Part shown: piece after piece, positions 20,588-32,540 of the stretch | Layout of the letters: the number at the start of each line of letters is the position of its first letter | Numbering within the stretch: the first letter of the stretch is position 1 | Source of the DNA: Ceratobasidium sp. AG-K | Lineage: Eukaryota > Basidiomycota > Agaricomycetes > Cantharellales > Ceratobasidiaceae | Direction of reading: 5' to 3' | Length of the DNA: 64,000 nt | NCBI GenBank assembly: GCA_037039685.1 | Contig: JAWNGF010000001.1 | Coordinates: forward strand, 9,672,001-9,736,000 | Notes under the pieces: generated by a model | Seen by the model: the letters and a program-made list of their open reading frames with translations, nothing else | The model's database searches: none | What the model was told of the DNA's origin: nothing | Position numbers and translations under genes: made by a program

Positions 20588-22687
20588 ATGCGATACATTC
20601 ACCTCGCTTTCCCTGCCGCGTCTGCCATTGGTGCATGCGCTTTCCCGCATCGACAGAGCTATGGTAGATTTTGCCTCAAAGATGAGGCTTGTTTCCCTTC
20701 GCAATCTACCCTGGCAAAATTTAACCAAACTATTGGGGGAAGACTTCACTTGGAACGCCCAGTTAACTCAGTATGCTACAAAGGTGGACGCATTTGGACT
20801 GGAATGAGAGCTGTTGTCGATAATGTATCCTAACATTAACTATCGACAGATGATTCAAAGTTCGATGAGCTAGCTTGTAACGAGTTCGCAAATCAAACTA
20901 CTAATTCTGATTGGCGGAGTAAGTCTGAATTGCATCTTTGTTTTGGTGTCACATCGCTGAATTGGTTTGTCCACTAGTCGATCATTTCCCGAGTTATCAG
21001 TTTATCAACTGGGAGTGGTGTGGATCCACAAATACGTGCAACGCTACTGCCCCCATCTCTAACCAGCAGTGTGACCAAGGCCGAGTGCCCTACTACGCGG
21101 TGCATGCCGATTCCGTGCAGGATGTAGCAGAATATGTTCGCTTTGCTACAAACCATAGCCTACGTATTGTGATAAAAAATACCGGCCATGATATGCTTGG
21201 CCGGAGCTCTGGTAAAGGGGGCTTCGCCATTTGGACTCATCGGTTGAAGGATATGGAGTTCCACTCGAGCTTTGTACCTAAAGGATGCTCTACCGGAATT
21301 CAAGACGGAGCTTTAACTCTCGGGGCTGGTGTTCAGTGGGCCGAGGTAAGTAACCGCGTCGGCGATAGAGGGTAGCATACCTTGGTTGATATATTATTCA
21401 TAGGCATACAAGTTTGCGGACCAAAACGAGCGCCATATTGTAGGAGGAGCTAGTACCAGCGTTGGATCGGTAAGAGTTCGGTTCTCTTTCTAGGCGTACT
21501 AGTATATTGCTAACGTGTACGGAATATTTGCTACCTTCATTGGCCATAGGCTGGCGGTTACTTGCTCGGAGGCGGCCATTCATTTTTATCACCTTCTCTT
21601 GGCCTATCGATCGATAACCTTGTCGAAATGGAGATAGTCACGCCCAATGGGGAGCTCCGAACGATCTCGCAATGCTCAGATCCGGACCTATTTTGGGCGG
21701 TCCGAGGCGGAGGCGGAGGAACTTGGGGTGTAACCACCAAAGTCACCTACAAGGCCCATCCTCGGGTCGAGATCCACACGGTTAATATTGGCACGGCTGG
21801 GTTTAACCTATCCGACAGCATTTTCGCAGAGACACTCACTCGCTGGGTCAAGATAGCGCCAGCGCTTGGGGATTTAGGCGTTGGAGGAGCTACGACTGTC
21901 ACGGGAGGAAGCCTTAGCGTCCTCGGTTTGGTTCAGTCGTCTCAGGCTAACGTTGCTCAGCTGAAGAATGCCATCGCCCCTTTTGTCTCATGGCTAGTGG
22001 AGCAAGGGGTCATCCTGTCTGACCTAGAACATCTAGCAGACGGGAACCCGATTTATACTAGTTACCCAAGCTGGTATAGCCTGTTTACCCAAACTCTCGC
22101 GACTTCAGCGGCTCCCGCAGGAATCGAAGGTGGCATCAAGTCGCGACTGATTCCCAAGTATTATCACGATTCAGATCCAGAAGGATTAGCCAATATTCTA
22201 CTTCAAAATCCCAGCGCCTTGACGATCCTTGGCATGGCTGGGCCGTGGCGTTTTGCAAAGGAGCATGCTGGAGCGGCCCAGCATACAAGCGTCAATCCGG
22301 TTTGGGTACGAGGTTCAATACCATGTCAATTTCCAATAAAGCTGTTTGCTGATCGTGTCCACGCCTCGGTAGTATGATTCTTTGTGGCACGTCATTTCCG
22401 GAGATGCTACGGTTCAAAGTCTGCGCGAATACGCCAAGGATGGTGGAGTGTACTTTGGGGAGGTAGGCGCTCTCCATTCATTCATATTATTACCCTCGAA
22501 CTTATCCTTACTTCTTCCAAATCAGTCCGATGTGAGCGAGCCGGACGCTGCCAATGCTTACTGGGGAACGAATTACCCAACTTTGCTTGAAATCAAGCGT
22601 AAATGGGATCCACTCAACGCTTTTCAAGTCTGGCACGGCGTTGGATCTCCCACTTTGGAAAATACCAATGATGAGGCTTGCGCTTGA
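20588..22687 (+). CDS. secreted FAD-linked oxidase (berberine-bridge-enzyme-like)
   Basis: Seven exons (20588-20783, 20850-20918, 20978-21345, 21404-21469, 21550-22305, 22373-22462, 22526-22687) give 1707 bases, an exact 568-residue protein. A signal peptide precedes CAFP near residue 20. The FAD-binding PCMH domain contains KNTGHD, whose histidine is the expected 8-alpha-linked FAD site, and AGGYLLGGGHSFLSP. The second flavin-linking cysteine of bicovalent family members seems absent (GGASTSVGSAGGY). The BBE C-terminal motif appears as ANAYWGTNYPTLLEIKRKWDP. The family oxidises alcohols, sugars or alkaloid-type substrates with oxygen. The substrate here is unknown. It is the first gene of the oxidase-phosphodiesterase-decarboxylase stretch. 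Confidence 0.92.
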
Positions 22688-22873
22688 ATAGGATTCAGTC
22701 ATGGTCGTTGTGGCAAAAGCTTGCACATGTAACCACAGTTTTACTAGTTTATACAATTGCTCATCCATGTAAACTCATAAGTTGGCCTGATGGTCAATCA
22801 CAGTGTTAAGACTAATAACCTTCTGAATAGCCCTTTCATCGGGATTCTATTAAGATATCAACTTCCTTCGGTG

Positions 22874-24117
22874 CTAAGCCGGAATATCGACACGCACCAA
22901 GACATTATCCATCATATAGATGAACCCCCTATCCGTTCCTAACTTATAGAGAACTTCATCCCTAATATATGCGTGCATATCTCGTTCATAGTTGAGCAAG
23001 TCGATGTAAAATATGTATGGCCACAGTTGTGAACGGAAATCGTCGATATCCAGAATACACTGAACAACAGATAGATGCGGATCAGGGGTCGGGCGGTCAC
23101 TTTGGGTCTTCAGAAGAAACCTCGCAAGATCTTCCTTGTTCGTCATGTGCTTAGGAACCTACAAGCAAGGTTAAGGGCAATTTCTTTATCCAGAAAGCAC
23201 CTATCAAATACCCATGGACTATTGAGGAACTACGAACATTACCCTGTCAAAAAATTACTCCTATAGACAACTTGAATAGACTTACCGCACTCTGATCGCA
23301 AAGCAAACTTGAGTCTTTTACCAACTTTGCAGCACCGTCCCCCCAGACAAGTACGATGCGTTTGCTACTCTGGATATATGCGCCAAGAGCTTGCGTTTGA
23401 ACCATAGCGCTAGGCACCAGCATATCATGAAAAAACGATTGAAATAATCCAAGTAAATTTTCATAGTCCTCTTGCATATCAAAAAAGTGCTGGCAACTGG
23501 AAACAAAATTAGTATCAATCAAAGAGATTGACAATAAAACACGAACTGGATGATAAGCACTTCGCCAGGATGATTGTGCATGAATTTCTTAACAGGCTCC
23601 AGCATTGTGAAGACATCGAGGCGTGATATAAGAGCATGAGTGAACTTGTATTCGCCGCCGACCTTGGCGATACGCAGATCGAAATAGCGTATCCCAGCGG
23701 CAAGTTGCTCTAGCACCAACCACGCCCTTGTAGCAATGGACCCGCAAAAAATTAGAAACAAACTTACCTTCCAAAGAGAGCCTCTGGGTTACAGCCCAAT
23801 TTCGAGCAATACCCCTAAATTACAAAGCGCAGCACCGCAGTATCAGAACTGCCCCGTTACAGCTTCTCGCCCTGCGAGTTGAATGGAAATGGTACACACC
23901 TGACCACAGATTGAGCCCACATACCCCTAGTACTAGCGTCCGCATCTGGACCCCATTCGGTAGGCAGCCTAACTCCTTTGATGGCGTAGGACTCGGAGAG
24001 GCAATCAAAAGTAATGGGAGAGTCATGTGATCCAGGAATGAAGAGTTCGCTTAGCTTCCGCTGGCAAATGAATGGGAAAAGATCGGCCATCCAAGTCGCG
24101 GGATTAATTTGAACCAT
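22874..24117 (-). CDS. PI-PLC X-domain phosphodiesterase
   Basis: Starts at ATG 24117 and ends at 22874 with at least four short introns. The first catalytic histidine lies in ELFIPGSHDSPI. The next exons read GIARNWAVTQRLSLE, then QLAAGIRYFDLRIAK, with a second conserved histidine in FTHALIS. The HNHPGEVLIIQF segment is the end of the X domain core. There is no C2, EF-hand or Y domain, which matches the short PLCXD/bacterial-like group. No clear signal peptide is seen. It would cleave phosphoinositides or a related phosphodiester. It converges tail-to-tail with the FAD oxidase gene (187 bases apart). Confidence 0.85.
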
Positions 24118-24833
24118 TTTGATAACGCTAGAAGTTGAGTCCCAGCATAATGCGGGTAGCTATCCCAGCACGCACGCGTCTTATACGCGAGAAGAGAACA
24201 ACGTGTATGTATTGGAAAAGGAGGAAGTCATCGTATCGCCAGTCACTGTCAGCTGCGCCAGGCACAGAGCCACCATGACAGGTGGCTGTCTTCTAGCTAG
24301 CGCCTCGTATGGTAGTAGTATACCTCTATTTGAATCAGGTCTTCTTTGTATTTTAAGTAATGTATAGGTACATACCAAGATCGCCGATGACGGTGCGCCG
24401 TGCCTAACCGGGAGCCGAATACAGTTATCACATGCTGAGGTATTTCCCGCAACGTTCGGGCCTCGAGGCCCGGTACACACGTTCTCCGGTAATTGGTGCC
24501 GGTAATTGGTAAACGCAAACGGGAAAGTGACTGTGCTCGAGCATAATTTTCGTTTGGAAGAAATAAACTAACCCTGGAGTACAGTTATCAACGTTCACGA
24601 ATTTGCGGGCGACCTGGACAGCTGGCGCGCACCATTATTCACATGCGAGGCTGACGTCCGACCACCAAATGCTGGATCAATTCACAATCTAAATTACCAT
24701 AAGCAAGAGTCAAGCCATCAAAAAATCTGATACATTGTTCTATTTCATTCGTAAGTGCTACCGATACAACAAGACAAGATAAAACATAGCTGTCCAAGGT
24801 ATCATAACCTCATACAAGATTCATCGCAAAATT
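24118..24833. other. intergenic region between phosphodiesterase and decarboxylase
   Basis: No gene seen. A short tandem repeat, CCGGTAATTGGT twice, lies at about 24486-24510. The segment contains the promoter of the minus-strand phosphodiesterase and the 3' flank of the decarboxylase. Confidence 0.4.
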
Positions 24834-27800
24834 TTAGTGATGCCCGTTCCAATCCATCTGACTTGGCTCCTCGTAAAACCGCGCGCCATGCTTCGGGTCC
24901 TCGGGCATAAACTGGCGCGTCGCCGCCAAACGCTGCTCGAGCGTCAGCTTGCTCACGTCGGTGTACTTGGCGCGCAATCCGTGCGGATCGGGATTGGCGT
25001 TGAGCTCGACCGAGTCGGCGTAGACCATCTCTCCCAGGGTGAGAGTCCCTGAGGCGATGGGAGTTGCGTCGGTAAAGGACCGAGCAAGTCCGGGTCCGTG
25101 CCTGGATACGCGGACATCGCGGAAGATCTCGACCTTATGTTCGCTACCGGGGGTAAAGAACGAGGGCGTATGCGGCGGCAGGATCGGGAGAATGAGATTC
25201 TCGCGGAGACGCTTCATGCGTACGACGACACCCTGAGAGAGGTCTTTTTCCGAAACGGCGCCACCAGAGAGCAAGAGCTTGACGCGGTCCGAGGTGAGCT
25301 GAACGTTCTTGGAGGTGACTAGCATGTGCTCGATATGCTGCTGGTCCTTGGTGCCGTAGAGGTAAAAGTGCATGTGGTCGGGATAACTGATACCGAGGTA
25401 CTTCGAGTCTAGCGGTGAGTGCTTGACAACTTGGATGTTTGTGACTTGGAAGTCGGAGGCAATGTACGCGGGGCTACAATAACGGATGTTAGTCTAGGGC
25501 AACTGAAATTCAAAGCTCTACTCGCCTCGACCCAGTTCTGGACTCGAATCCCTTGCAAAGCACGCCAGTAAAGGACCCAGAAAGGATCTCATCGAGCTCG
25601 ATAGTATCCGCAGTAGCGAGAGTAATGACCGCAGACGGGTCGTTGGCACGGACTGCACGATACACGGCCATAATCTCTTCAGGAATCTCACAAGAAAGAA
25701 TAAGTTGGTGACGATAGTTGGCCATATTGAACATTGGAAGAAGCGAGAGGTATAGCTTGTCGGTGCCCTGGACGACGAACCGGAACTGGGCAGCGGTCAC
25801 CGTATTGCGGAATAGACATGTCTGATCACAAACCCCATCAGACACCAATCTAAATGAAAAAGAAAAGCATACCTGGATCTCCTCGTGCGCAATCTGCTTG
25901 AATGCATCTGTCACACTCTTCGTAAAGTTCGACACCGTCGGGAAGGGACTCATTACACAATTCACGAGAATGTCCAAATCCCGCTCCCCAACGACACCCA
26001 ACCGGCTCTTCAAATGATCCGCGCAAATACCGTACGTCTTTTGATCCATCGTGCTCGACTGGATGAACAACGGCTTGTCGTATACCGAGTCCTCGACCTT
26101 GGTGACGCTCAGACGCTGGTATATGCGAGTGTTGAGATAGTTGGCTTCGACAACATCCCGGTTCGGTTCCCCATTGGCGAGCCTAAAGTTGCATGCGAAC
26201 GCGTTGATCGAAAGGTCGGAGACCATCTTGTGGAGTAGAGCCATCGCCTCGTCGTCTCGAGTAAGCTCTTCGTTAGATCGGTTGACGATGCGGTCTCGAA
26301 TGTACTCGCGCTGCTTTCGGATGGCTTCTGGGCCTTGATTTTCACGCTCGGCAGGGATGGGCTTGACGGGGACGACAATGAGAGACGAGTCGTCCATATC
26401 CATCGTAGCCCAATGGGTGTAAATCTGCCGATGAATAAACGTCAACAAATGCTAATAAATCAAGGAGTAAATCATGCCTTGGTGCAGCTGAAAAGAGATT
26501 CTCCGAGAAGAGACCCATAACCATACTTGTGCAGCCCAATCACACGATGGGACATCCACGCCCCGACCGCGGACGCACCGGGTTTGCTAATAACCGTAAA
26601 TCAACCAAGCCTTCAGCGCTTACAATCCACTCACCTCCCCTCGATCCCGTACACACCCATGCTCTCAGTTCCATCAGTCTCCTTGTACACGTTCGGATTC
26701 GTCCACGTAACGAGGTACCGCATCCGACCATCACGGTAGCAGAGCCCACCCGCCGGATAGGGGATATACCCCGACTTGTGAGGATCGATTGTAATTGAAT
26801 CAGCATACCGCAAATACTCGAGCTGAGAGCGGGTGTAGCTGCTTAGCGCCTGTTCAGGCACGGTCGTCGTTTCGGGCAAGTCTTGCTTTTCTTCAGGTTC
26901 GCGCAGGAACGAGGCGTAGTAACCGCCCCATGCGGCATCGGCGTGAATGGCAAACGAGAGTCCGAGAGACTGGTACTTGTCGCGTAGTTCGCAGACACCT
27001 TTGATGGGGTCGACGGCGCCGTGTTCGGTCGAACCCATAATGGCAACCACGGCATAGACGGGTTGTTGATTTTCGAGGCAGTTTTGGAGTTGCTTATCGA
27101 GCGCCGAGACGTCCATACGTACGTCGATGTCGACTGGGACATCGATGATGTGCTCCGAGCCGATCCCAGTGACAGCTACGATTGATGGCTCAGGAATACT
27201 CAGGATCCGAAATTCAATAGACTCACCAGCACCCTTGGGCCACGAATAATGTTTGGTCGTGCCGACGAAATACTTGCTAGGTTTAACATCGAACTTCTTC
27301 TCGAGGGCATCCTTGCCCAGTGTCTGAATCAGGTACCTATAAATCGCGTAAGCCAAGCCGGGGAAATACTGTAGTTGGACCTACTCGTTCAAGGCGCTGG
27401 AAACAGCCTGGGAAGAAATGCCAAAATCGTTTTGCAGCCGTTCCGGAATGTCGAATACAGTGGCCGGCTTGAGGTTCATTAACTCCCACGCGGAAGCTTG
27501 ACTGAATAACTTGACCTCGCCAGTACAAAGCTCGATCGTAAAGGTATCACGGACAAAGTCTAGCGGTGCACCGGGCTCGAGCGCACAGGCCAGCGAAAGA
27601 GGATAGAATTTCAAGTTTCGTGCTAAACAGAGTTATATTAGTTTGGCCAAGCCGGATATGATCGGGGACCAGCTCACCGGCCCTGTGGTAATTTGATCAA
27701 GTCGTCAGGATGCGTCATAGAGCTTGATCGAGATGACATACCACATAGACTCCAAATTTGCGACAGATCCACCGCATGCGATGTGACCCCATGGGCGAGA

Positions 27801-28483
27801 ACTTCCGGTGTTGGTGGTGTCATACCCTAGCATTTGGCATAGCTGGATACCTACATCGCGCTCGATGACGCTCGTGAGGGGGCTTGACTCTGTTGTGACA
27901 TTGTTGGGGTTCTGTCAAATGTCGTAAGCACTAGAAGGTTGAATGACAGGGCTATGGGACGTACGAATAGAGCCGCGGCAAGGTAGCCCATGAGCCCGGG
28001 AAGGGAGGTATCCCCATTCATGTGCGCATTGTAACGGGGAGACCAGAACGGAATCGAGTGTTCCGCAAGTCCGGCCGTGAGCTCCTTGAGGGCGCTGTCC
28101 ATATGTCCAATTTCCTTTTGAAAGACGCTGCTCGCCTGAGTCTCAGCAGAGATGAATGCCTAGAGTCGAGTGTAAGCGACAGAGCAACGCAATGATAGGT
28201 AACTTACGGGATCATCGGGCTGGTACGCCAACCGAGCACGCTCAGTCTGATCAGCCACATATCCTAGAAGATCTTTGAGCAACCCGACGTTCTCGGCCTT
28301 CGGGCCAAGGAACCAGGCCCCCAAACGGTCGTGACGAGTACCCGAGTCGAGCGTCGTACTCGATTCGGATGAGGCACTTGAATAACCAGAAAATCCATCG
28401 CTTGTCGGGGTCAACGGGGTATTGCTGCTGCTCCCCGAGCTGGATCGCGAGTGAGAGGTGAAAATTGTTAGAGGGGGAAACAT
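24834..28483 (-). CDS. PLP-dependent group II amino acid decarboxylase with long C-terminal extension
   Basis: Starts at ATG 28483 (MFPPLTIF). A serine-rich N terminus precedes a group II decarboxylase domain: FWSPRYNAHMNGDTSLP, then GYDTTNTGSSRPWGHIACGGSVANLE, IHADAAWGGYY, and the PLP-lysine site ITIDPHKSGYIPYPAGG. KPGASAVGAWMSHRVIGL follows the lysine. This pattern resembles tyrosine/aromatic amino acid decarboxylases, which remove CO2 to give amines. About 500 further residues follow with no domain I recognise, ending at 24834. The gene has about ten short introns. The long extension is unusual against typical enzymes of about 500 residues. The substrate is inferred and not certain. Confidence 0.85.
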
Positions 28484-30306
28484 GATGAGGCGGCAGAATG
28501 GGAGAATAGCGTCGAGTCCAGTTATGTTTTATACACATTGTTGAGTGGATACTTGAGATCGGTTTGTGCGTCACTCGCTCCATTCGAGGTCACCAACTTG
28601 ACCATCGCGCAAGACGTAGCCAAAAGCAGCCTCCAAGACGAAAGCCAACGATCAAGAACGAGAGAAGCGCGAGCGCTGGTTGAATCAATAGAGTTGAAGT
28701 GGTGCTTCGTTCAAATACTGTCAAGCATTGATGAGAGCCAATACATGTCGACTCCGCCGAAGAAGACGCTACGCTTAGAGCGGGAAAATACATAATAAAT
28801 GGTTCGTGAAATCATAGTGGCGCACAGAAGTTGGTCCGTGGCTGGGATGGCCATAAGTTATGGAACCACCGTGTTGATACCGTCGGAAACATCACGGCAG
28901 ATTCAAACCCGCAGACTAACTAGACACCCTGCTGCCGCGCTGATACGGTGCCAGCGACGAATGTCGAGGGCGGAAAAGAATGGGATGGCGCTTAGGATCA
29001 CTTGGATTTGAAGTAGACCCTGCACGATCGGCGGAATGTGACAGGCCAGACGATTCAATTGAACTAGTAAAGCGTCCCCGCATACCAAGCACTTCTTCTG
29101 TCGATGGCACTACACACGAGGGGAGGAGCTTGTACACATGTTGTACGGTAGACAACATGTCTATGAGGGTTGCAATGTACGGCTCCAACAAAGTGACGCT
29201 CATGTATGCTTCTCTGAACAGTCTCTTGCCCCATTGCGGCCGTTGAGATCTTGAGCGCCGGCCTTGGTCTTGGCACACAGCTCTCATTCACTACTCGGGA
29301 CAAACGACTGCGATCCTCATGGCTCTGACGTTACTTCATCATACGGAATCTTGGGTATGACCCCGTCCCGTACGGTGGCCGGGCTTCGTTGCGGCCGAGG
29401 CTTCGAGCTCAGTCGGGCAACTACGGATCCGCCTCGTCTGCACACTCTGTCTTCCAGCCGGCGGAGACAAGCCTCCGCGGAAACGAATTGCTGCTGAATG
29501 ACTCGGACGGACGAAGGCTCACTCAGCACAATGATCTCAGTCAGAACTTGTGATCGGATCACATGCATGCATGCGGCTGGAGGATATGCGTCCCAACTGG
29601 CGGGTAGGATAGCATCATAAGGCAATTTATTGAGCTATGACCACACTTTGGAGCGCATTCGGTCCGTAACCTGGGGTAAAGCATACATTACTGCCCGTGT
29701 TAGATATGCTGCTCCACTAGCTTTAGCGAGCAGTTCAAGTATTGGGGTTGGTGGGATAGAGGCGAAAGCAGTGTCTTAGCATTGCGGGCGGCAAGCAAAC
29801 CTGTACATGTGAGAACGTTGCTGCAAGGCCCATCCCATGATCGATTATGATTATTCGACCCGGGTTTTCGGTTCACCGCCAATGGAATGGACGGAATTAT
29901 AGAGGAGTGATAGCGTTCTTGCCTGGCCTGTATAGAATTGTAGCCCCCAAAGCTTAGTGGCGGAGGCCCTCAATTTTAGCCAAGTACTGCATCATTGTTA
30001 TGTGACCATGGATTCAAGCCACGTCGCATTCCAATGCTTCGCCTCTACGAATCAATGCCTTCCCCCACCGAGTTGCGTCCCGGATATTATTTGTGATTTG
30101 CATCTTTGGGGCCTGTAGCTATGCGAAAATATCATGCATAGATAGGAAAGTTAATATCAGAGCAAGGTCGCGTACACTCAGTAGGCTGATTGATTTCAGC
30201 CAACGGTGACTCGACAGCCAACTGGGATAGCGGATTAAAGATATACAGATCATAAACCAGTAGAAAAGAAACATCCTCGACCCTCATCACGGTATTCTTG
30301 TTGAGA
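28484..30306. other. 1.8-kb intergenic region
   Basis: No supported gene. A minus-strand TATA-like TATAAAAC near 28527 probably serves the decarboxylase. Part of it (about 29230-29350) resembles 34550-34670, sharing CTTGGCACACAGCTC and GATCCTCATG, so this spacer belongs to the segmental duplication that produced the regulator array. Confidence 0.5.
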
Positions 30307-32540
30307 CTACATGCCAACGACCCGCAAACACGCAAGCCGTAAATCCGACCACCGGGCCGACCGGCTGAGCGACCAAATGTCGTCTAGAATGCGTACAACG
30401 TCATTCCCCACTGTTGCAGTGCGGGAGCATTCGGGCAAGCTGAGCAAGCGGGAACGGATAAAAAATTGCGACTCAACATCGCGTGTAGCGATTCCAAGCT
30501 GTACGAGACGCAATTGATCATGAGCAAAAAAACGGGATTCGAGAACGACGCACCATAATCATAGGCATTATCAAGAACGAGTCTGGGTTCCGCGCTGGTC
30601 TAGCACCCTTCACGAGGTCCATAAACTTGCTTTGTGCCCTGGCGACTCGCGCATCGTGAGTATCGGCACCACATAATCCCTATACACGCGTCAATCAAAC
30701 ACAACACAGGTATACGAGTACAAGCATACCATATAGAGGTAAATAAAAGCCGCCTGGCGCCAACACTCTTGTACCACCAGCCGCCCAACGGTTAGAGTGG
30801 GATCCGCAGATACGCCAACCACGGACTTGAACCCCAAAATTTCCTCTTCGAGTTCGCTGACAGTTTCAAGATCCACATATGCTCCAAAATCCTCGAGCAA
30901 GCTATTCATCTTTGCGAGTGTGACCACTAGTCGATCCGGAACGCCATACAACCACCTAAAGCCAGGTCCATTTTCAAGATTAAATAAATCTTCAGTCACG
31001 GGAGGCTTAAAGTCAAGGTTGTATCGTAAAAACATGGGTCGACCGGTGAGTGTGCTCAAGAGAATATCGAGCGTGGCGTAGAACTGGAGGCTGACATTGA
31101 TCGAGACGAGCAAACCTGGGAGGTGGATGAGTTCTTGTGGTGGATCAGGGCAGGCACGACGAAAAACGGGTGCCGCGAATTGCATTGCAGTTAGGACGTT
31201 GGAGAGGGGGGTCAGCTTGACCAGCATCGAGACAAGCTACATAAAACATGAGTCGATTTTACTCAAGGAATCACTACTTCACGTTACCTCATAGATACTG
31301 TCCAGACTCCTAAGCGCCCGTTCCCGATCGATCTCGAGGTCAGGTTGGCGACTTGAGCTAACCATCTGCCAATCTTGTTGCATCTGACTCTGCAGGTGGA
31401 ATATGACGGGCGGCCTGACAAGATCATAGGCCGTTGTCGTGGTGGCCTCTCGTACGACCTGGGATGCCATTGTCATTCTCCATCGCGCTTGCTGACCAAG
31501 TGAATATCCGCCGAGAACGTACTCTCTTGCCAGTGGGGTAATGCGGAGTGGCTCGAATAAGAACCGAGCCATCCAGAGGGAATCTATTCGGAAGGATTGA
31601 AGCGTTGTGTCTACGAGAGTAATCATCGACTTACAAGATTGGAGAACGAATGGCACCCAATTGCTTTGAACTCGGCGATCCAAACTCAGTGGTGCGATCA
31701 ATACGCCAGTGACGCTCTCCTGGTCCTCTGGAACTACTGGAATGTGATCATGGTCTGGAGGAGGGGAGTCGAGGATAGCCTGGTCCGAGACTTCGATTTG
31801 ATCAGGACTTATCACTTGATCGTCCGTAGGCCGGCCAAGGCTAAATAGAGCGTCAAGAAGACTAGCTTGTCCGGGAGTCAAAGATTGTTGGACGCGACGT
31901 TCGTATGGCGGGGTTCGAACTGCATGTTCGCCGGGTCGAGAAAAACCCTGAGACCGGCTAAATGAAGACGCGGTAGCGCGCGAAGGACTGCTTGGACTGG
32001 GCAATAAATCAGCCAGCGACGGTTCCGCGCTGCCCCAGTCGAGTAAAAAGGGGATGTATGGCATGTTGTCGGATGCAAGAGAAATACGAGGGCCATCAGA
32101 AAATGCAACAGGGGGGCCAGTCCCCGGTGAAATCGGTGAAATAAGTTGTCCCGAGGTGTTTGAGTACTTAAGCTGCGCGCTTGAGGTCGGCACCGAGCTG
32201 GCTGTCGTAGGTGGAATCGGTGTGAGATCAATTATCTGGATTGATGGTCCCGAGTCGACGCTTCCAGGGGAGGTTGGTGAACCATCTTGTGGTTGAGTCA
32301 GACGCCGAGGTGAATTGGGTTTGGAGGTAAATTCAGGTAGCCCTCGGCCATGGCGTTGGGTTGCGGGGTACCCTTCGCATTTGATACCTGCGTTGCGGCA
32401 GCGTCGGCAGGTTGGGCGAGACTGGTCACATTTTTTGTGTCTGCCCGTTCTTCAGCATTTTCTCGTGAAGAAAAATATATATAGTTTGTTACACACCCAG
32501 TCATGCAATTCAAACAGCCAGTCCCACTGGGATAAGACAT
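30307..32540 (-). CDS. Zn2Cys6 fungal transcription regulator, copy 1 (apparently intact)
   Basis: Starts at ATG 32540 (MSYPSGTGCLNC); an upstream in-frame start at 32627 is possible. A first intron interrupts the zinc cluster. After splicing the pattern is C-x2-C-x6-C-x6-C-x2-C-x6-C (CLNC...C...CRRC...C), complete for a binuclear zinc cluster that binds CGG-type DNA. A serine/proline linker follows, then a long helical fungal-specific regulatory domain (SNWVPFVLQSC, RRACPDPPQELIHLPGLL, WLYGVPDRLVVTLAKMN). Introns at about 31243-31285, 30670-30720 and 30495-30540 keep the frame to the TAG at 30307. It acts in the nucleus; targets are unknown. A CACGTG motif lies 67 bases upstream. Confidence 0.85.

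Noticed and set aside
12703..32540. Classical secondary-metabolite cluster with a backbone synthase
   Set aside because: No PKS, NRPS, terpene cyclase or prenyltransferase is present; only tailoring-type enzymes are seen.
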